DNA from: Aromatoleum petrolei
GTDB taxonomy: Bacteria > Pseudomonadota > Gammaproteobacteria > Burkholderiales > Rhodocyclaceae
Length of the DNA stretch: 64,000 nt
NCBI RefSeq assembly: GCF_017894385.1
Contig: NZ_CP059560.1
Span: 3,976,501 to 4,040,500, forward strand
Reading direction: 5' to 3'
The first letter of the stretch is position 1, and every line of letters begins with the position of its first letter. This document shows, in pieces, positions 16,752-26,007 of this stretch. Under the pieces are notes generated by a model. That model searched no databases. It saw only the letters and a program-made list of their open reading frames with translations, and was not told where the DNA came from. The position numbers were made by a program, and so were the translations under genes.

Positions 16752-17603
16752 ATGAGTCTAAAGAAGATCGGCGTCGTAGGCGCCGGCACGATGGGTAACG
16801 GCATTACGCAGGCCTTTGCGGTAGCCGGGTTCGAGGTCGTGATGATGGATGTTGCCGAGGTGGCGGTGCAGCGCGGCCTGGTCACCCTGACGGCGAGTCT
16901 CGATCGCCTGGTCAAGAAGGAAAAGATGACCGAGGCGCTAAAGGCGGAGGCCCTTGCGCGCATCGCCACGGCCAGCGACGTGGGCGCCCTCGCGGATTGT
17001 GATCTGGTGATCGAAGCCGCAACCGAGAATCTCGAGCTGAAGCTGAAAATCTTCGCGCAACTCGATGCGACAATGAAGGCGGATGCGATTCTGGCGTCGA
17101 ACACCTCCTCGATTTCGATCACCAAGCTCGCTGCGTCGACGAAGCGCGCCGACAAGGTTGTCGGCATGCACTTCTTCAACCCCGTGCCCATGATGGCGCT
17201 GGTCGAGCTGATTCGCGGTCTGCAGACGTCCGACTCAACCTATGCCGCGGTGGAGGCGGTCGCGCAGGCAATCGGCAAGACTCCCGTCCAGGTGCGCAAC
17301 AGCCCGGGTTTTGTCGTCAACCGACTGCTCTGCCCGATGATCAACGAGGCGATCTTTGCGCTTGGGGAAGGTCTTGCCACGGCCGCCGAGATCGACGAGG
17401 CAATGAAGCTCGGGTGCAATCACCCGATCGGGCCGCTGGCTCTCGCCGACATGATCGGCCTCGATGTCGAATTGGCAGTGATGCAGGTGCTGTTCGAGGG
17501 CTTCAAGGATCCGAAATACCGTCCGGCGCCCCTGCTCGTCGAGATGGTCGAGGCGGGCTATCTCGGCCGCAAGTCCGGCAAGGGATTCTACGATTACAGG
17601 TAA
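16752..17603 (+). CDS. hbd: 3-hydroxybutyryl-CoA dehydrogenase (Hbd/PaaH type)
   Basis: This NAD(P)-dependent enzyme interconverts (S)-3-hydroxybutyryl-CoA and acetoacetyl-CoA. The 283-aa protein has the Rossmann motif [11 protein letters not shown] (residues 8-18), [11 protein letters not shown], the catalytic-His motif [10 protein letters not shown], and the C-terminal [11 protein letters not shown] and GFYDYR. The ATG at 16752 follows AAGGGAGCGGGAAAC. The open frame continues upstream across a tRNA and is not coding there. It stands alone between the tRNA array and rho and could serve beta-oxidation, butyrate-type or aromatic degradation. Confidence 0.93.
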   Translation: MSLKKIGVVGAGTMGNGITQAFAVAGFEVVMMDVAEVAVQRGLVTLTASLDRLVKKEKMTEALKAEALARIATASDVGALADCDLVIEAATENLELKLKIFAQLDATMKADAILASNTSSISITKLAASTKRADKVVGMHFFNPVPMMALVELIRGLQTSDSTYAAVEAVAQAIGKTPVQVRNSPGFVVNRLLCPMINEAIFALGEGLATAAEIDEAMKLGCNHPIGPLALADMIGLDVELAVMQVLFEGFKDPKYRPAPLLVEMVEAGYLGRKSGKGFYDYR

Positions 17604-17646
17604 GTCCGTCGGGGCTCGCGGGCCTCGTTTTGCTGCGGCACAAAAC

Positions 17647-17675
17647 AAAAACGCCACCGACAAGGTGGCGTTTTT
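17647..17675. terminator. Bidirectional terminator between hbd and rho
   Basis: A 12-bp perfect stem (17647-17658 with 17664-17675) carries A-runs on one side and T-runs on the other around a GACAA loop. It serves both convergent genes. Confidence 0.95.
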
Positions 17676-17693
17676 GTGTCCGCGGCGTCCGGA

Positions 17694-18953
17694 TCAACCG
17701 CGCCGCATCGCGTCGAAGAACTCCGCGTTGCTCTTGGTCGCCTTGACCTTGTCCATCAGGAATTCCATCGCGTCGATGTCATCCATGCCGTACAGGAGCT
17801 TGCGCAACACCCACACTTTCTGCAACACGTCGGCCTTCATCAGCAACTCCTCGCGGCGAGTCCCCGAGCGGTTGACGTTGATGGCCGGATACACGCGCTT
17901 TTCGGCCATGCGGCGATCGAGGTGCAACTCCATGTTGCCGGTGCCCTTGAACTCCTCATAGATCACTTCGTCCATGCGGCTTCCGGTGTCGATCAGGGCC
18001 GTCGCGATGATGGTCAGCGAGCCGCCTTCCTCGATATTCCGTGCGGCGCCGAAGAAACGCTTGGGCTTCTGCAGGGCGTTGGCGTCGACACCGCCGGTCA
18101 GGACCTTGCCGGAGGCCGGTACCACGGTGTTGTATGCCCGCGCGAGCCGCGTGAGCGAATCGAGCAGGATGACCACGTCCTTCTTGTGTTCGGTGAGTCG
18201 CTTGGCCTTTTCGATGACCATCTCGGCGACTTGCACGTGGCGCGAAGCGGGTTCGTCGAAGGTGGATGCAACCACCTCGCCTTTGACCGAGCGCTGCATT
18301 TCGGTAACTTCTTCGGGACGTTCGTCGATCAGTAGGACGATGAGGGCGACATCCGGGTGGTTGGCCGAGATGGCGTGGGCGATGTGCTGCAGCATCACGG
18401 TCTTGCCGCTTTTTGGCGGAGCCACCAGCAGACCCCGCTGTCCCTTGCCGATCGGCGCGATCATGTCGATGATGCGGCTGGTGATGTTCTCCTCGCCGCG
18501 AATGTCACGCTCAAGCTTCAGGCACTCGTTCGGGTGCAGAGGAGTGAGATTCTCGAACAGGATCTTGTGCTTGCAGTTCTCGGGCGACTCGCCGTTGATC
18601 TTGTCGAGTTTGACGAGGGCGAAGTAGCGTTCGCCGTCCTTCGGGGTGCGGATCTCGCCCTCGATGGTGTCGCCGGTGTGCAGGTTGAAGCGGCGGATCT
18701 GCGACGGCGAGACGTAGATGTCGTCGGTGCCGGCTAGGTAGGAGATGTCCGGCGAGCGCAGGAAGCCGAAGCCGTCGGGAAGTACTTCGAGCGCCCCGTC
18801 ACCGTATATGGGTTCGCCTTTCTTGGCCCGATTCTTGAGTAGGGCAAAGACCAGTTCCTGCTTGCGCAAGCGGTTGGCGCCATCGATTTCGTTTTCGATG
18901 GCCATCTCCAGCAGCTGGCTGACGTGGAGGGACTTGAGCTCCGATAATTGCAT
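17694..18953 (-). CDS. rho: Transcription termination factor Rho
   Basis: Rho is the hexameric RNA helicase that ends untranslated transcripts. The 419-aa protein has the N-terminal Rho_N helical domain ([18 protein letters not shown]), the cold-shock-type RNA-binding domain (residues about 50-125, [17 protein letters not shown]), and the RecA-like ATPase with Walker A APPKSGKT and Walker [11 protein letters not shown]. It is downstream of trxA on the same strand, a common betaproteobacterial pairing. The 140-bp gap to trxA has no obvious T-tailed terminator, so co-transcription or an autoregulated leader is possible. Confidence 0.98.
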   Translation of the reverse strand: MQLSELKSLHVSQLLEMAIENEIDGANRLRKQELVFALLKNRAKKGEPIYGDGALEVLPDGFGFLRSPDISYLAGTDDIYVSPSQIRRFNLHTGDTIEGEIRTPKDGERYFALVKLDKINGESPENCKHKILFENLTPLHPNECLKLERDIRGEENITSRIIDMIAPIGKGQRGLLVAPPKSGKTVMLQHIAHAISANHPDVALIVLLIDERPEEVTEMQRSVKGEVVASTFDEPASRHVQVAEMVIEKAKRLTEHKKDVVILLDSLTRLARAYNTVVPASGKVLTGGVDANALQKPKRFFGAARNIEEGGSLTIIATALIDTGSRMDEVIYEEFKGTGNMELHLDRRMAEKRVYPAINVNRSGTRREELLMKADVLQKVWVLRKLLYGMDDIDAMEFLMDKVKATKSNAEFFDAMRRG

Positions 18954-19093
18954 GGCGAAGGGGCGCGACGGGGCGCTGATGGATGAAACCGATGAGGGAG
19001 ATGCTGCGGGAAGAAGATGCTGCTGCTGCGGCGCCGGAAGGCCGGCTTCTTGAGCGGGGGCGCCGCGCAGGCAGGGCTGGACTTTAGCCCTGG

Positions 19094-19420
19094 TCAGATA
19101 TTGCTGTCAATGAAGGCCGTGAGTTGCGACTTGGACAATGCCCCCACTTTAGTGGCTTCGACATTGCCGCCCTTGAACAGCATCAGCGTCGGGATGCCGC
19201 GAATGCCGAACTTGGCCGGGGTTTCCTGATTCTCGTCGATGTTCAGTTTTGCGACCTTGAGCTTGCCCGCATACTCCTTGGCGATGTCGTCGAGGATGGG
19301 GGCGATCATCTTGCACGGACCGCACCATTCGGCCCAGTAATCGACCAGAACCGGGGTTTGTGCCTGGAGCACCTCGGCTTCAAAGTTGCCGTCGGTGACG
19401 TAATGGATGTGCTCGCTCAT
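19094..19420 (-). CDS. trxA: Thioredoxin 1
   Basis: A cytoplasmic disulfide reductase of 108 aa with the WCGPC active site at residues 32-36 and the cis-Pro loop RGIPTLMLF. The ATG at 19420 (MSEHIHYV) follows GAGGA; the frame extends five codons further to another ATG with a poorer signal. Divergent from fdxA and followed by rho. Confidence 0.97.
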   Translation of the reverse strand: MSEHIHYVTDGNFEAEVLQAQTPVLVDYWAEWCGPCKMIAPILDDIAKEYAGKLKVAKLNIDENQETPAKFGIRGIPTLMLFKGGNVEATKVGALSKSQLTAFIDSNI

Positions 19421-19524
19421 GATTCCTCGCATCAAGGTCTTGCTGTCTTTCGGATTGGGAGTCGGGCCGGTACGGCCCTCGGGGAGAGTGGCGGGAGGGG
19501 CCTGCCACTTCAGAGTGTCGGGAA

Positions 19525-19553
19525 AAGTTATGCCAAGCCGTCCCGCCCGTCAA
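19525..19553 (-). promoter_or_regulatory. Candidate trxA promoter
   Basis: Reading leftward, TTGACG (19553-19548), a 17-bp spacer and TAACTT (19530-19525) lie about 105 bp before the trxA ATG. The -35 is good and the -10 is weak. Confidence 0.4.
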
Positions 19554-19699
19554 GCGTTTCGCCCTTTTTTCGCCGCTTGTGCAGTCGGGGTTTGCCCGCG
19601 CCTGTGTCAAAACCGCGAAGGTCTCGGCTATATTGTCGGAAAAAGGCGGTGCGCTCCGGGGGCGGGGCGGGCCTGCATGATCAACTGGAGTCGAAGACG

Positions 19700-20023
19700 A
19701 TGGCCTACGTAGTGACAGAAGCCTGCATCCGCTGCAAGTACACCGACTGTGTGGATGTGTGCCCCGTGGACTGTTTCCGCGAGGGGGCGAATTTTCTCGT
19801 GATCGATCCGACCGAGTGCATAGATTGCACCCTCTGTGTGGCCGAATGTCCGGTGGAGGCGATCTACGCCGAGGACGACGTGCCCGAAGGGCAGCGTCAT
19901 TTCATCGCGCTGAATGCCGATCTCGCCAAGGACTGGAAGCCGATCGTGGAGCGCAAGGATCCTTTGCCGGATGCGGACGAATGGGCTGCGCGTACGGGCA
20001 AGTTGGGCGAACTGAAACGCTGA
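19700..20023 (+). CDS. fdxA: Seven-iron ferredoxin FdxA
   Basis: A small electron carrier (107 aa) with one [3Fe-4S] and one [4Fe-4S] cluster. The first cysteine cluster, [18 protein letters not shown], and the second, [12 protein letters not shown], follow the pattern of Azotobacter ferredoxin I. A C-terminal extension from about residue 60 ([16 protein letters not shown]) is typical of the FdxA group. The ATG at 19700 follows GGAGTCGAAG. A TATATT at 19629-19634 is a possible -10 box. Confidence 0.96.
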   Translation: MAYVVTEACIRCKYTDCVDVCPVDCFREGANFLVIDPTECIDCTLCVAECPVEAIYAEDDVPEGQRHFIALNADLAKDWKPIVERKDPLPDADEWAARTGKLGELKR

Positions 20024-20146
20024 GAGCGGCGCGCGCTAGGCCTTGGGTTGCGGCGCGATTGTGCGTGTGCGCGGTCTTTTCCTGGTCGGCGCTATGCAAT
20101 ATCATGCACTTGGGTCAGTTGATATGAATTTGGAAAGGGGATTGGC

Positions 20147-20599
20147 ATGCTGGTGAGCGAGATTCTTGCGATCAAGGGCAAGGTGCTCTACACCATAGCG
20201 CCCAACAAGAGCCTTGCTGAGGCGGTCGAGATCATGACCGAGCAGGACGTCGGCTCGCTCGTGGTTTTTTCGCACGGCCACATGGTCGGCATGCTTACCT
20301 TCCGCGAAGTGTTGCGGGCGGTGCATAAGGGCGGCGCGGAATGGGGCAGGATGACGATCGAGCAGGCAATGCTGTCAGGGCCGATCGCCGCGTCGCCGAA
20401 TATGGAAATGGACGAGTTGCGGCGTCTCATGGTGGAGCACCGTCAGCGTTATTTGCCCGTGATGGACGATACGACGCTGCTCGGGGTGGTTTCTTTCCAC
20501 GATGTGGCCAAGGCGGTGCTCGAAGAGCAGAGTTTCGAGAACCGCATGCTCAAGAATTACATCAGGAACTGGCCGCAGGAGCCGGGCGACGAGGCCTGA
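20147..20599 (+). CDS. CBS-domain-pair protein
   Basis: The 150-aa protein consists of two CBS domains (about residues 1-65 and 72-135), with motifs such as AVEIMTEQDVGSLVVF and YLPVMDDTTLLGVVSFHDV. CBS pairs bind adenosine nucleotides and act as energy or ligand sensors. No other domain is fused, so it probably modulates a partner protein. GAAAGGGG precedes the ATG. The neighbours fdxA and fadD do not define its role. Confidence 0.9.
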   Translation: MLVSEILAIKGKVLYTIAPNKSLAEAVEIMTEQDVGSLVVFSHGHMVGMLTFREVLRAVHKGGAEWGRMTIEQAMLSGPIAASPNMEMDELRRLMVEHRQRYLPVMDDTTLLGVVSFHDVAKAVLEEQSFENRMLKNYIRNWPQEPGDEA

Positions 20600-20801
20600 G
20601 GCAGGGCGGGCCTAGCCTGCCGCAGCTCCATCCTCGCTCGGCGAGTTGCGAGGGGTAAAGCACAAGACGACCTCCGTCCGTCGAGACGGGGGCATGCAGC
20701 TGGAAGCCGGTGGCGCCGACATGGCGATGCCGGTAATGCCTCGGGAGGGCACCGCCGGGAGTCGTTGGTCCGGCGCTAATTCCAACTGTTGGAGGAGTGC
20801 T

Positions 20802-22469
20802 GTGGAAAAGATCTGGCTGAAGAGCTATCCACCCGGAATTCCGGCGGAAATCGACGTGAACGAGTTTTCGTCGCTTGCCGACGTCTTTGCCCGAGGAGTG
20901 CGCCAGTTCGCCGGCCGCGTCGCCTACGTGAATATGGGCAAGACCATCACGTACGCAGAACTGGACCGGCTGTCGGCGCAGTTTGCCGGCTACTTGCAGG
21001 GCGAGTTAAAGCTGCCGCGCGGCGCGCGCGTGGCGTTGATGATGCCCAATCTCCTGCAGTACCCGATTGCGATGTTCGGTGCCCTGCGTGCCGGCTATGC
21101 GGTCGTGAACGTTAACCCGCTCTACACTGCGCGGGAACTCGAGCATCAGATCCGCGACTCGGGGGCAGAAACGATCGTCATCGTGGAAAATTTTGCGCAC
21201 ACGCTCGCGGATGTCTTGCAGCGGCTGAAGGTGCGTAACGTGGTGGTGACCAGCCTGGGCGAGCTCCTCGGCTTCCCCAAGAGCATGTTGGTCGATTTCG
21301 TCGTGCGCCATGTAAAAAAGTTGGTGCCGTCCTGGAATATTCCCGGTTCCGTGCGTTTTTCGGACGCCTTGGTGGCGGGTGGGCGACATCCGTTGGAGGC
21401 GGTGGAAATCGGTCATGATGACGTTGCTTTTCTGCAATATACCGGTGGCACGACAGGCGTGGCCAAGGGGGCCGTTCTAACGCACGGCAACATTGTCGCG
21501 AACCTCCAGCAGGCGTATGCGTGGATCAAACCATACCTGCGCAAGGAGGGCGAGATCATCATCACGGCGTTACCGCTGTATCACATCTTCTCGCTGACGG
21601 CGAATTGCCTGACGTTTTTCAGGGTCGGCGCGATGAACGTGCTGATCACCAATCCGCGGGATATCGCGGGGTTCGTCAAGGAGCTGGCGAAGTATCGATT
21701 TACCGCGATTACCGGTGTGAACACCCTGTTCAACGCACTCTTGAACAACGAGAATTTCAGCAAGCTGGATTTTTCTTCCCTGCACATTACGCTGGGCGGT
21801 GGGATGGCCGTGCAGCAGGCGGTGGCGGAGAAGTGGCGGCGCGTGACCGGGCGCCCGCTCGTGGAGGCGTACGGTCTGACGGAAACGTCGCCGGCGGTGA
21901 CGATCAATCCGCTCGATCTGCCACAGTTCAATCACTCCATCGGCCTGCCGGTTTCGTCCACGGAGGTCAGCATCCGCGGCGATGGTGGCGAGGAGGTGCC
22001 CTTGGGGCAGCCGGGTGAGCTATGCGTGCGCGGTCCGCAAGTGACCCGCGGCTACTGGCAGCGGCCGGAGGAGACGGCCAATGCCTTCACTGCGGACGGC
22101 TTTCTGCGTACCGGCGATGTGGCGACGATCGACGAGCGTGGTTTCGTCCGCATCGTCGATCGCAAGAAGGACATGATTCTCGTGTCCGGCTTCAATGTCT
22201 TCCCGAACGAGGTCGAGGATGTCATCGCGAGCCATCCGGGGGTGCTCGAGGTGGCGGCGGTGGGGGTTACGGACGAGCGGACCGGCGAGGCGGTGAAGGT
22301 GTTCGTGGTGCGCAAGGATCCGGGGCTGACGAAGGAGGACATCGTTGCGCATTGCCGGACGAACCTGACTGCATACAAGGTGCCGCACCTGGTGGAGTTT
22401 CGCGAGGAGTTGCCGAAGACGAATGTCGGCAAGATCCTGCGTCGCCTGTTGCGGGACGGGCAGGCGTGA
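20802..22469 (+). CDS. fadD: Long-chain fatty-acid--CoA ligase
   Basis: The enzyme activates fatty acids to acyl-CoA at the inner face of the membrane. I choose the GTG at 20802 ([14 protein letters not shown]) because it follows a strong GGAGGAG and gives 555 aa, the normal FadD length. The frame is open to 20646, but that extension is not family-like. Adenylation motifs: [36 protein letters not shown], and the C-terminal [16 protein letters not shown] with [10 protein letters not shown]. It stands alone and could feed beta-oxidation and PHA synthesis. Confidence 0.95.
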   Translation: MEKIWLKSYPPGIPAEIDVNEFSSLADVFARGVRQFAGRVAYVNMGKTITYAELDRLSAQFAGYLQGELKLPRGARVALMMPNLLQYPIAMFGALRAGYAVVNVNPLYTARELEHQIRDSGAETIVIVENFAHTLADVLQRLKVRNVVVTSLGELLGFPKSMLVDFVVRHVKKLVPSWNIPGSVRFSDALVAGGRHPLEAVEIGHDDVAFLQYTGGTTGVAKGAVLTHGNIVANLQQAYAWIKPYLRKEGEIIITALPLYHIFSLTANCLTFFRVGAMNVLITNPRDIAGFVKELAKYRFTAITGVNTLFNALLNNENFSKLDFSSLHITLGGGMAVQQAVAEKWRRVTGRPLVEAYGLTETSPAVTINPLDLPQFNHSIGLPVSSTEVSIRGDGGEEVPLGQPGELCVRGPQVTRGYWQRPEETANAFTADGFLRTGDVATIDERGFVRIVDRKKDMILVSGFNVFPNEVEDVIASHPGVLEVAAVGVTDERTGEAVKVFVVRKDPGLTKEDIVAHCRTNLTAYKVPHLVEFREELPKTNVGKILRRLLRDGQA

Positions 22470-22479
22470 CGGTTTGTGC

Positions 22480-22509
22480 TTGTGTTTCATGCGTCCGTGT
22501 GTTTAGATT
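22480..22509 (+). promoter_or_regulatory. Candidate promoter of the ilvBN leader
   Basis: TTGTGT (22480-22485), an 18-bp spacer and TAGATT (22504-22509) lie about 28 bp before the leader ATG. The hexamers are only moderate matches. Confidence 0.35.
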
Positions 22510-22536
22510 AGCCCGCTAACAGTTTATTTTGTCCCG

Positions 22537-22623
22537 ATGACCACTCTGGTTCGCGCCCTCGTCGTAGTAGCCCTGTCCGTACGCGTAGTAGTAGGCGTAG
22601 GCGGCCACGCGTCTCGAGGGTAG
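22537..22623 (+). CDS. ivbL: Val/Leu-rich leader peptide of the ilvBN operon (ivbL-like), 28 aa
   Basis: An ATG-to-TAG frame of 28 codons precedes an intrinsic terminator and then ilvB. Nine residues are Val (5, 9-11, 15, 17-19, 21), three are Leu (4, 8, 13), and none is Ile. Seven of the nine Val codons are GTA, a codon that should be scarce in such GC-rich DNA, so stalling on valyl-tRNA would be sensitive. The layout and the VVV...VRVVV pattern resemble the E. coli ivbL leader, which also responds to Val and Leu. I see no strong ribosome-binding site before the ATG. The symbol is by analogy. Confidence 0.8.
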   Translation: MTTLVRALVVVALSVRVVVGVGGHASRG

Positions 22624-22646
22624 GACAGAAGCAAGCAACAGATTCC

Positions 22647-22688
22647 AACCCCGCCGGCGCGCAAGCCCGGCGGGGGTTTTGTTTTTTT
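22647..22688 (+). terminator. Attenuator terminator before ilvB
   Basis: The stem AACCCCGCCGG (22647-22657) pairs with CCGGCGGGG plus T residues (22667-22678, one extra G), followed by TTTTGTTTTTTT. The GGCGG near the end of the leader peptide could pair with CCGCC in its 5' arm to form an antiterminator. Its position between the leader peptide and ilvB is that of a classical attenuator. Confidence 0.88.
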
Positions 22689-22733
22689 GCGCCGCCGGTT
22701 TTGATGCCCGACACCAAACCGAAGGAGCGCAAG

Positions 22734-24401
22734 ATGATGCAAATGACCGGCGCCGAGTTGATCGTGCGCCTGCTGGAACGGCAGGGTATTCGTACCGTTG
22801 CAGGAATCCCGGGAGGGGCGATTCTGCCCTTGTACGATGCCTTGTCGGGTAGCGACGTCATACGCCACGTGCTCGCTCGTCACGAACAAGGGGCGGGTTT
22901 CATTGCGCAAGGCATGGCGCGAGTGTCGGGACATCCCGAGGTGTGTTTCGCGTCGAGTGGACCGGGTGCCACGAATCTGGTGACGGCGATTGCGGATGCT
23001 CGCCTCGATTCGATTCCGATGGTCGCGATCACCGGTCAGGTGCCGCTGTCCATGATCGGTACCGATGCGTTCCAGGAAGTCGATATCTACGGCATGACCG
23101 TGCCGATCACAAAGCACAACTTCCTCGTCCGTTCTGCGGCTGAGTTGCTGGAGGTTGTCCCGCAGGCATTCCGTATCGCGATGTCGGGGCGTCCAGGACC
23201 GGTACTCGTCGACGTCCCGAAGGATGTGCAGAATCAGCTGGTGAGTTTCGAGGCCTATCCCGAGCCGGCGGTGCCGGATCCGGCGCCGGGGCTGGACATG
23301 GCGGCGATCGAGTCGGCGGCGAAGATGATCGACGCGGCCGAGCGCCCGGTGCTGTACCTTGGAGGGGGCGTGGTGCATTCCGGGGCCTCGCGGCTGGCTG
23401 TGACGTTGGCCGAGCAGGCGGGTCTGCCGACGACGATGACGCTGATGGCGTTGGGCACGATGCCGGTCGATCACCCGTTGTCCATCGGCATGCTCGGAAT
23501 GCATGCCGCGCGCTATACGAATTTCATTCTCGAGGAATCGGATCTGCTCATCTGCGTGGGGGCGCGTTTCGACGATCGGGCGATCGGCAAGGCGGCGCAG
23601 TTCTGTCCCAACGCGCGGATCATCCATATCGACATAGACCCCGCCGAACTGCACAAGATCAAGACGGCTCACGTGGCGATCAACGGCGATGTGTCGGCTG
23701 TCCTCGAGGCCTTGCTGCCGCGTGTGAAGCAAAGCCTGCGCAAGCGCTGGCTGGCGCATGTGGATAGTCTGAAGTCTCGTTTCCCGATGACGATGCCGGG
23801 GTGCGACGATCCGCGCACTCACTACGGGCTGGTGCATGCCGTTGCCGCCGCTCTTGATGACGAGGCGGTCATCGCGACCGATGTGGGACAGCATCAGATG
23901 TGGGTCGCCCAGGCGTATCCGTTCAGGCGGCCGCGCCAGTGGCTGACTTCGGGCGGCCTCGGGACGATGGGCTTCGGCGTGCCGGCCGCGATCGGTGCCG
24001 CGCTGGCGGAGCCCGATCGTACCGTTGTGTGCTTCACTGGCGATGGCAGCTTCAAGATGAACATCCAGGAACTCGCGACGCTCGCGGAGGAAGGGCTGAA
24101 CGTCAAGATCGTGCTGATGAACAACAACTCGCTCGGTCTGGTGTACCAGCAGCAGAGCCTGTTCTACGGGAAACGCGTCTTTGCCTCGAAGTATCGCGGC
24201 GAGCCGGATTTCCTGAAGATTGCCGAGGGTTTCGGCATTGCTGCGGTCGATCTGGATAGCTCGCCGAATCCGCGTGCAGCGCTCGCACAGGCGCTGCAAA
24301 GCCGTGGGCCATGCCTGATCCATGCGTCGATCAGTCGCGAGGAATTCGTTTACCCGATGGTGCCGCCGGGCGCGGCAAATACTGAAATGATCGGAGGTTG
24401 A
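22734..24401 (+). CDS. ilvB: Acetolactate synthase, large (catalytic) subunit, IlvB type
   Basis: This ThDP enzyme condenses pyruvate to acetolactate (or acetohydroxybutyrate), the first common step to Val, Leu and Ile. The protein has 555 aa from the ATG at 22734, preceded by AAGGAGCG. The ThDP-activating Glu is in ARHEQGAGF (Glu51), and a ThDP/Mg motif begins GDGSFKMN near residue 436. The C-terminal VYPMVPPGAANTEM is like E. coli IlvB rather than IlvI/IlvG. With the leader upstream and ilvN three bases downstream this is an ilvBN operon. Confidence 0.96.
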   Translation: MMQMTGAELIVRLLERQGIRTVAGIPGGAILPLYDALSGSDVIRHVLARHEQGAGFIAQGMARVSGHPEVCFASSGPGATNLVTAIADARLDSIPMVAITGQVPLSMIGTDAFQEVDIYGMTVPITKHNFLVRSAAELLEVVPQAFRIAMSGRPGPVLVDVPKDVQNQLVSFEAYPEPAVPDPAPGLDMAAIESAAKMIDAAERPVLYLGGGVVHSGASRLAVTLAEQAGLPTTMTLMALGTMPVDHPLSIGMLGMHAARYTNFILEESDLLICVGARFDDRAIGKAAQFCPNARIIHIDIDPAELHKIKTAHVAINGDVSAVLEALLPRVKQSLRKRWLAHVDSLKSRFPMTMPGCDDPRTHYGLVHAVAAALDDEAVIATDVGQHQMWVAQAYPFRRPRQWLTSGGLGTMGFGVPAAIGAALAEPDRTVVCFTGDGSFKMNIQELATLAEEGLNVKIVLMNNNSLGLVYQQQSLFYGKRVFASKYRGEPDFLKIAEGFGIAAVDLDSSPNPRAALAQALQSRGPCLIHASISREEFVYPMVPPGAANTEMIGG

Positions 24402-24403
24402 AA

Positions 24404-24718
24404 ATGATCGAACAAGTCGCCGAGCCCTTGCAGCAACAAGGTTTCGCCAAGGTGGTCCTGGAGTTGGAGGTCAATAACCACCCCGGTGTGATGAGCCACA
24501 TCTGCAACCTGTTTGCACGCAGGGCGTTCAACGTCGAGGGCATCCTGTGCATGCCGATGTCGGATACGAGTCGCAGCCGCATCTGGTTGCTGGTGTTCGA
24601 GGATCAGCGGCTCGAGCAGATGGTGCTTCAGTTGGAGAAGCTGGTGGATGTGCGATCGGTGCGGCGTCACGGTGCCGAGCACGAGGTATTCGAGCGTCTC
24701 GAGAAGTTCTTCCATTGA
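24404..24718 (+). CDS. ilvN: Acetolactate synthase, small (regulatory) subunit, IlvN type
   Basis: The 104-aa ACT-domain subunit gives the holoenzyme valine feedback sensitivity. It has NNHPGVMSHICNLFARRAF and NVEGILCMPM, close to E. coli IlvN, and is short like IlvN rather than the 160-aa IlvH. GGAGG precedes the ATG, two bases after the ilvB stop. A GC-rich hairpin without T-tract follows around 24725-24742. Confidence 0.95.
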   Translation: MIEQVAEPLQQQGFAKVVLELEVNNHPGVMSHICNLFARRAFNVEGILCMPMSDTSRSRIWLLVFEDQRLEQMVLQLEKLVDVRSVRRHGAEHEVFERLEKFFH

Positions 24719-24816
24719 CCCAGGGCCGGGCGCGGGCCCGGTCGCCCGGAAGGGCCTGGCTGACGCTGTGTTAAACTGCACGGCTCCTTCCGAATCACGT
24801 TCTGGTCGAGATTGCG

Positions 24817-25950
24817 ATGTCCGGCAACACCTTAGGCAAACTCTTTTGTGTCACCTCCTTCGGTGAGTCCCACGGCCCGGCAATCGGCTGCGTTGTGGAT
24901 GGATGTCCGCCGGGGCTGCCGATTTCTGCGCAAGAGATCCAGGTGGAGCTCGATCGTCGCAAGCCGGGCACTTCGCGTCACGTTACCCAGCGCCGTGAGC
25001 CGGACGAGGTGGAGATCCTGTCGGGGGTGTTCGAGGGGGTGACGACCGGCACGCCGATCGCGCTCCTGATCCGCAATCAGGACCAGCGATCGCGTGACTA
25101 CGGCAATATCTCCGAGACTTTCCGCCCGGGACATGCCGACTACGAATACTGGCAGAAATACGGGATTCGCGACTATCGCGGCGGCGGTCGTTCCTCCGCA
25201 CGCGAGACGGCGGTGCGGGTGGCGGCAGGCGCGATCGCGCGGAAGTGGCTGAAGGAGCGCTACGGCATCGCGATCCGCGGCTTCATGTCGCAGCTCGGCC
25301 CCATCCCCATCCCCTTCGAGAGCTGGGACGAGGTTGCACGCAACCCCTTCTTCGCGCCCAATGCGGGAATCGTTCCGCAGCTCGAGGCCTATATGGACGA
25401 GCTGCGCAAGTCCGGGGATTCGATCGGTGCGCGTATCGACGTTGTCGCGACGGGCGTTCCGGTGGGATGGGGGGAGCCCGTCTATGACCGGCTCGATGCC
25501 GACATCGCGTACGCGATGATGGGCATCAATGCGGTCAAAGGGGTGGAGATCGGTGCCGGTTTCGAGTGCGTGACGCAGCACGGCACGGAGCATTCGGACG
25601 AGATGACGCCCGAAGGTTATCTGACGAACAACGCGGGCGGCGTGCTCGGCGGAATTTCCAGCGGCCAGGACATCATCGTGAGCATGGCGGTGAAACCCAC
25701 CTCCAGCATCCGGCTCGATCGCCGCTCGATCGACAAGCAGGGCAAGCCCGTGATTGTGAATACGCACGGGCGTCACGACCCCTGTGTCGGCATCCGGGCG
25801 ACACCGATCGCCGAGGCGATGCTGGCGATCGTGCTGATGGATCATGCGTTGCGCCACCGCGCGCAATGCGGCGACGTGACGACCGATACGCCCCGGATTG
25901 CACGGCTGGCGCCGCAGGGCGTGCAGCGCGTCCCGCCGCCGCGCGCGTGA
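24817..25950 (+). CDS. aroC: Chorismate synthase
   Basis: The enzyme converts EPSP to chorismate with reduced FMN, the last step of the shikimate pathway. The 377-aa length is normal. Conserved stretches include [20 protein letters not shown] at the start, the Arg-rich [14 protein letters not shown], and GGISSGQDI near the C-terminus. It is 98 bp downstream of ilvN and may be read through from ilvBN or have its own promoter (a TTAAAC lies near 24771). It supplies the chorismate used by the trp genes further on. Confidence 0.97.
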   Translation: MSGNTLGKLFCVTSFGESHGPAIGCVVDGCPPGLPISAQEIQVELDRRKPGTSRHVTQRREPDEVEILSGVFEGVTTGTPIALLIRNQDQRSRDYGNISETFRPGHADYEYWQKYGIRDYRGGGRSSARETAVRVAAGAIARKWLKERYGIAIRGFMSQLGPIPIPFESWDEVARNPFFAPNAGIVPQLEAYMDELRKSGDSIGARIDVVATGVPVGWGEPVYDRLDADIAYAMMGINAVKGVEIGAGFECVTQHGTEHSDEMTPEGYLTNNAGGVLGGISSGQDIIVSMAVKPTSSIRLDRRSIDKQGKPVIVNTHGRHDPCVGIRATPIAEAMLAIVLMDHALRHRAQCGDVTTDTPRIARLAPQGVQRVPPPRA

Positions 25951-26007
25951 GCGGGGAGGGTTTGTCGCCGAGAGTCGTCGCCGGTCGTCGCGGCGTGAGG
26001 GCCTGAA

